From: Acidimicrobiaceae bacterium
Lineage (GTDB): Bacteria; Actinomycetota; Acidimicrobiia; Acidimicrobiales; MedAcidi-G1
Length of the DNA stretch: 8,845 nucleotides
Reading direction: 5' to 3'
Assembly: GCA_003541675.1 (NCBI GenBank)
Contig: DPMC01000009.1
Coordinates: 1 to 8,845 of the forward strand
A model generated the notes under the pieces. It was not told where the DNA came from. It saw nothing but the letters and a program-made list of their open reading frames with translations, and made no database searches. This document shows positions 5,496 through 8,845 of the stretch, in pieces; within the stretch, counting starts at the first letter, position 1; each line of letters starts with the position of its first letter. Position numbers and translations under genes: made by a program.

Positions 5496-6428
5496 ATGAG
5501 TGACTTTGAGACTGACGGGCACACCGGCAGCCCAGAAACCGGCGGAGCGCCGGTCCTGTACGAAGAACGAGATGACCTGGCGATCATCACGTTGAACCGC
5601 CCGGATAAGAAAAACGCGTTGACCGATGCGGTGATCGAGGGCATCGCCGACGGGATTGATGCGGCGACGAAATCCCCTGACGTGGTAGCCGTGGTGCTTC
5701 GGGGCTCGGGCGGCACTCTGACCGCTGGCTACGACCTGACGGCCGGGACGGGAGTGGGTACGTCGTCGGGAGACGAGGAGGGATGGTCCACGCCCTACGG
5801 GGCGAAGGGCCCCGAACCACGGCAAGGCGCCTGGGATCCGGTCCGCGACTACCAGTTCATGAATAACAACGTCCGGCGGTTCATGAAGGTATGGGAGTGC
5901 CCGAAGCCGGTAATCGGAGAGATCCGGGGTTGGGCGATCGGTGGCGCCACTGACCTAATCCTGTGCGCGGATCTGTTGTACATGGCATCCGACGCCCACA
6001 TCGGGTACGCCCCCAGCCGGATTTTCGGCACTCCAACCACCATGCTCTGGGTGTACCGACTTGGCCTCGAACATGCCAAGCAGTTCCTTCTGACCGGTCG
6101 GGCCATCGACGCCGAGACGGCCCATCGAATCGGTCTGGTGTCTCAGGTCTATGGGCCCGACGAACTCTCGGCGGAGGCTGAGGCCGAGGCCCGGCGATTC
6201 CGTCACATTCCGGCCAATCAGTTGGCGCTGAACAAACTGCTCGTCAATCAGGCCTACGAGAACATGGGGCTTCGAACCTCCCAGATGCTGGGCACGTTCT
6301 TCGACGGGGTGACCCGTCACACCGAGGAGGCCTACCGGTGGGCCGAATCATTCGACGACAAGGGCTTTCGCGAGGTCATCAGGGAACGCGACGCACCGTG
6401 GAAGGACTACGGCGAGAGCCCCCAATGA
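5496..6428 (+). CDS. Crotonase-fold (enoyl-CoA hydratase/isomerase family) protein
   Basis: A 310-residue crotonase-superfamily protein, a little longer than the usual 260-290. These enzymes act on acyl-CoA thioesters. Visible signatures are ITLNRPDKKNALTDAV (residues 31-46), the first oxyanion segment TLTAGYDL (74-81) and the second, IRGWAIGGATDLILCADL (143-160). The two catalytic glutamates of classical enoyl-CoA hydratase are absent: the GGGCEL position reads GGATDL (Asp153), and the PE position reads GTPTTMLWVYRLG (Thr181). This PTTxxWVYRLG subtype is common in actinobacteria and may not be a hydratase at all. A 25-40 residue insertion (about 82-120) follows the first oxyanion segment. 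GAGG lies 9 nt before the ATG. It likely shares a transcript with the transporter upstream. Confidence 0.9.
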   Translation: MSDFETDGHTGSPETGGAPVLYEERDDLAIITLNRPDKKNALTDAVIEGIADGIDAATKSPDVVAVVLRGSGGTLTAGYDLTAGTGVGTSSGDEEGWSTPYGAKGPEPRQGAWDPVRDYQFMNNNVRRFMKVWECPKPVIGEIRGWAIGGATDLILCADLLYMASDAHIGYAPSRIFGTPTTMLWVYRLGLEHAKQFLLTGRAIDAETAHRIGLVSQVYGPDELSAEAEAEARRFRHIPANQLALNKLLVNQAYENMGLRTSQMLGTFFDGVTRHTEEAYRWAESFDDKGFREVIRERDAPWKDYGESPQ

Positions 6429-6678
6429 GCAGAGTCAGATGGATCCGAAATGGGCCGCCAACACGGCCGGGTGCAACGATTCCCTAGGCTGAAGTCACTG
6501 GCGGATGGCTGAGGAGCCGCCGCTGGACACGGTCTTCCCACCGTGCGATCGGCCCCCACTTCGGTGGGGGCCGTCTCGCGTCCCGGATAAGCCAAGTAGG
6601 GCTCCGTGTGTCAAGTCCGTCAGCTGTGTTGCTACCACGCTCATTTCGAAAGCTGTCGTGTGAGGCGTGTTGTAATCG
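6429..6678. other. Convergent intergenic region with a hairpin cluster
   Basis: No credible gene is seen in these 250 nt. They hold three consecutive hairpins at 6500-6521 (GGCGG/CCGCC), 6528-6545 (CACGGT/ACCGTG) and 6550-6573, plus a looser stem at 6636-6669 (CACGC-TCA / TGAGGCGTG with one bulge) close to the DUF6159 stop. The arrangement suits termination between convergent genes. Confidence 0.5.
6550..6573. terminator. Strong GC hairpin with UUCG loop, probable bidirectional terminator
   Basis: CGGCCCCCAC and GTGGGGGCCG pair over ten bases around a TTCG tetraloop. It stands between the convergent crotonase and DUF6159 genes, 121 nt past one stop and 105 nt past the other. No long U tract flanks it on either strand, so termination is inferred from position and stability. 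Confidence 0.6.
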
Positions 6679-7488
6679 TCAGCGAGTGGCAAACGCCTCG
6701 GTCAGGCCTGCGCCCTGGAAGCCGTCCGGAATCGAACCGGTCGTGGCGTAGAGGTAGAGCGCGGTCTGGAAAACAGCTCCGAGAGCGGTCAGCACGACGA
6801 CGACCAACGCCACCCAGGGCACGGCGATTACCAGACCGACGGGGCCGGCCAGGAACACCACGAGGATCGCCGGGATCATGGCAGCCAGTCCCAAGAGGCC
6901 GAACCCGATCTGGGAAGCGAGATTCTCTCCCCACGTGCGCTTGAGTAGCGACGCTGAGGCCTTAAGGCCACTGACCGCACGGTGATCATCGACCACGATG
7001 GCTGGGATGACGAGGAACGAAGCTGCCTCCCAGGCCATACCGATCATGCTGACGGCGAACTGACCGAGTCGACCCGAGCGTTCCTTGAGTGCTGAGAGGA
7101 CGAGGCCAACGGTGGCCGTGAGGAGCGCCCACGGCAGCAGGCCGCCGAGATGGGAAAAGGCCCGGCTCAGCGCCGACTTCACGGTGGGGTCGCCACCCGA
7201 GAGCCGTTCGTGGGCTCCGGCCACCAGGGCGCCCTTGAAGAACACCCCGACCACGCTGAGGATCAGGGCGCTAGCGATACCGGCGAACACCAGCACCGGG
7301 TCGACCTGCCCTTCCTCTGACGAGAGGCCGGAGAGATCAGTCGCGGCGAGAGTCGGAAGCCAGAGCACGAGGAGCGCCCCGACGGACACCAGGAAGGAGA
7401 ACACCGGGAGTACAAGCAGCTCCCGATCCTTCCGTAGTACCTGCCACGACACCTTGGCCAACGTGATCGTTCTCGAGATGCGTCCCAT
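6679..7488 (-). CDS. DUF6159-like integral membrane protein
   Basis: A 269-residue membrane protein of unknown function with about six hydrophobic segments, near residues 26-48, 65-88, 115-135, 145-167, 190-212 and 214-240. Conserved-looking points match the DUF6159 type: a short basic N-terminus followed by SWQVLRKDRELLVLPVFSF, a central MAWEAASFLVIPAIVVDD, then SASLLKRTWGENL, and the end ALYLYATTGSIPDGF. No catalytic motif or signal peptide is visible. The gene converges on the crotonase gene. It follows the decarboxylase on the same strand after 112 nt, with no clear Shine-Dalgarno before the ATG. The family assignment is from memory of the motif pattern, and the function is not known. Confidence 0.8.
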   Translation of the reverse strand: MGRISRTITLAKVSWQVLRKDRELLVLPVFSFLVSVGALLVLWLPTLAATDLSGLSSEEGQVDPVLVFAGIASALILSVVGVFFKGALVAGAHERLSGGDPTVKSALSRAFSHLGGLLPWALLTATVGLVLSALKERSGRLGQFAVSMIGMAWEAASFLVIPAIVVDDHRAVSGLKASASLLKRTWGENLASQIGFGLLGLAAMIPAILVVFLAGPVGLVIAVPWVALVVVVLTALGAVFQTALYLYATTGSIPDGFQGAGLTEAFATR

Positions 7489-7540
7489 ACGGCGACCGTA
7501 GCGTCGATCGGTGACAGCCCGAAAAGCCTGTCGGTTGGAT

Positions 7541-7558
7541 CTAGTGGCGGCCCGCTAG
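7541..7558 (-). other. Small hairpin between decarboxylase and DUF6159 genes
   Basis: CTAGTGG and CCGCTAG pair (one G-T) around a 4-nt loop. It lies 43 nt past the decarboxylase stop. No U tract follows, so any termination role is uncertain. Confidence 0.3.
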
Positions 7559-7600
7559 CCCCGTCTCATGATGAGCTCTGAACGCAACGGGATCGGAGAA

Positions 7601-8845
7601 TCAGACGCCTGGGGCAAGGGTGGCGAGGATCTCAGCGAGGTCGTTGATGGTCGTCCGGGGGTTGACGATGCACACGCGCATGGCTGGCTCGCCGTCGAAC
7701 GTAGTCGTGGTGAGCATGGCGGTCCCGTCGGCCATCAGCCGGTCACACCACGCCTGGTAGTCGTCCGCACCCCATCCGTGGCGGCGGAAGGCCACGACCG
7801 ACAGTTCGGGTTCGACGATCAGTTCCAGGTGGTCGGCAGCCACCACGAGATCACGGGTGGCTCGGGCGACTGTGAGCGTCTCTTCGATGGCGTCCCGGTA
7901 GGCGTCGGTCCCGTAGGTGGCGAGCGAAAACCAGAATGGCACTCCGCGGGCTCGGCGGGTCAAAACGTGGGCGTGGTCACACGGGTTGAACACCGTGTCA
8001 TCCATGAGTGGTTCGAGGTAGCCGGCGTGCTGGGTATGGGCCCTGCGGGCGGCCGCTGGCTCCCGGTAGACGAGCGCCGCACAATCGAATGGGGAAAAGA
8101 GCCACTTGTGGGGATCCACGACGAGCGAATCGCAACGCTCCACCCCGTTGTAGAGGTTTCGGACCGAGGGCGCAGCCAAAGCCGCACCCCCGTAGGCCCC
8201 ATCGACATGGAACCAGGCACCGAAAGCGGCACAGGCGTCGGCCACCGAGTCGAGGGCGTCGACGATTCCCACGTTGGTGGTTCCGGCGGTGGCCACCACG
8301 GCGAACACCTCGGTCCCGGCGGGACGACCGTTGATGGTCGCGGCGACGGCATCACCGGTGAGGCGCAGTTCGCCGTCAAGGTCGGCGAGGAGTACATCGA
8401 CGTCCATGACACGCGCTGCTGAGTCGATCGAGGCATGGGTGCTGGCCGATGCCACGACCGCCCAGCGGATCGGTCGGTCCAGTCCGCCGGCCATTCGGGC
8501 CCGGTTGGCGACGTCGCGTGCGGTGACTAGCGCGGACAGGTTCCCCATCGTCCCGCCGGTGACGAAGCAGCCTCCCGCCGTGTCGGGCAGGCCGGCCAGA
8601 TCGGCGATCCAGTCCAAGGCCTGGTTCTCGGCGTAGACCATTCCGGCGCCGTCTAACCAACTCGAACCCGCCACCGAAGAGGTACCGACCACGAAGTCAA
8701 AGGCGCTGGCAGCCGGGGTGGGTGCACCGGCCACGAAGGCCAGGTAGCGGGGGTTGTCCGCCGCGATGTTGCTCGGGGCGAGGTGTTCGACATAGCGGCG
8801 GAGTGCTTCGGTGCCACCCAGTCCCTCCGCGGTGATGGTTTCGCC
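7601..8845 (-). CDS. Group II PLP-dependent amino acid decarboxylase (partial, N-terminus outside window)
   Basis: The frame is open to the window edge, giving 414 visible residues of an enzyme usually near 470, so roughly the first 50 are missing. Members of this family (aromatic amino acid, histidine, glutamate and related decarboxylases) remove CO2 from an amino acid using pyridoxal phosphate. Visible features in order are NPRYLAFVAGAPTP, FVTGGTMGNLSAL (phosphate loop), ASASTHASID (the His that stacks on PLP), HVDGAYGG (Asp contacting the pyridine nitrogen) and VVDPHKWLFSPFDCAALV. In the last, the lysine at 8105-8107 forms the Schiff base. All key residues are intact. The GTG at 8732-8734 is internal, because coding sequence with the family's typical N-P-R-Y-L segment lies upstream of it. 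Amine product and substrate cannot be inferred from what is visible. It precedes the DUF6159 gene on the same strand. Confidence 0.93.
   Translation of the reverse strand, partial: GETITAEGLGGTEALRRYVEHLAPSNIAADNPRYLAFVAGAPTPAASAFDFVVGTSSVAGSSWLDGAGMVYAENQALDWIADLAGLPDTAGGCFVTGGTMGNLSALVTARDVANRARMAGGLDRPIRWAVVASASTHASIDSAARVMDVDVLLADLDGELRLTGDAVAATINGRPAGTEVFAVVATAGTTNVGIVDALDSVADACAAFGAWFHVDGAYGGAALAAPSVRNLYNGVERCDSLVVDPHKWLFSPFDCAALVYREPAAARRAHTQHAGYLEPLMDDTVFNPCDHAHVLTRRARGVPFWFSLATYGTDAYRDAIEETLTVARATRDLVVAADHLELIVEPELSVVAFRRHGWGADDYQAWCDRLMADGTAMLTTTTFDGEPAMRVCIVNPRTTINDLAEILATLAPGV

Noticed and set aside
6500..6590. Degenerate serine or selenocysteine tRNA
   Set aside because: The GGACACGGTCTTCCCACCGTG-like stem and long following arm resemble part of a tRNA-Ser/Sec, but there is no T-loop GTTCGAATC, no TCA anticodon in a 7-nt loop and no acceptor stem.

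Overview
The window looks like ordinary chromosome from a high-GC actinobacterium. GTG and TTG starts are plausible, most genes end in TGA, and the DUF6159-type membrane protein and the actinobacterial crotonase subtype both fit. A lineage near Acidimicrobiia/marine Actinobacteria is my inference; no marker gene here proves it. No rRNA, tRNA, CRISPR array, insertion sequence or phage gene was seen.

The standout is a probable selenoprotein at 2583-3641. A two-part AhpD/carboxymuconolactone-decarboxylase-like protein is interrupted by an in-frame TGA at 3264-3266. This is exactly where the family has the peroxidatic cysteine of its E-x11-C-x2-C-x3-H motif. The reading frame continues for 124 conserved-looking codons after the TGA. 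A stem-loop with apical loop GGUCU, the loop sequence also found in the E. coli fdhF SECIS, starts 17 nt after the UGA, with its loop 24 nt after it. Read as selenocysteine, the gene encodes one 352-residue enzyme with a C-F-Y-U-T-T-S-H active site. A conventional gene caller would report a truncated 5' gene and an orphan 3' ORF.

Layout: 1-1776 is a minus-strand run of an aldo/keto reductase (904-1776), an EutQ-like cupin (467-820) and a cold-shock protein (134-334) with a likely terminator at 23-48. Divergent from it on the plus strand are a VOC/glyoxalase-like gene (1839-2534) and the selenoprotein gene 48 nt downstream. A homocysteine S-methyltransferase-like gene (3661-4527, minus) converges on the selenoprotein gene. 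A plus-strand pair follows: a DMT/EamA-type transporter (4643-5467) and a crotonase-fold enzyme (5496-6428). A hairpin cluster lies at 6500-6573, then a DUF6159-like membrane protein (6679-7488, minus) and a group II PLP-dependent decarboxylase (7601-8845, minus) that runs off the window edge.

The genes do not form one obvious pathway. The most suggestive local theme is thiol/selenol chemistry and small-molecule oxidation: an AhpD-like selenoprotein beside a VOC protein and an aldo/keto reductase, and opposite a thiol S-methyltransferase. No selA, selB, selC or selD gene is present here, so the recoding call depends on those genes elsewhere in the genome.
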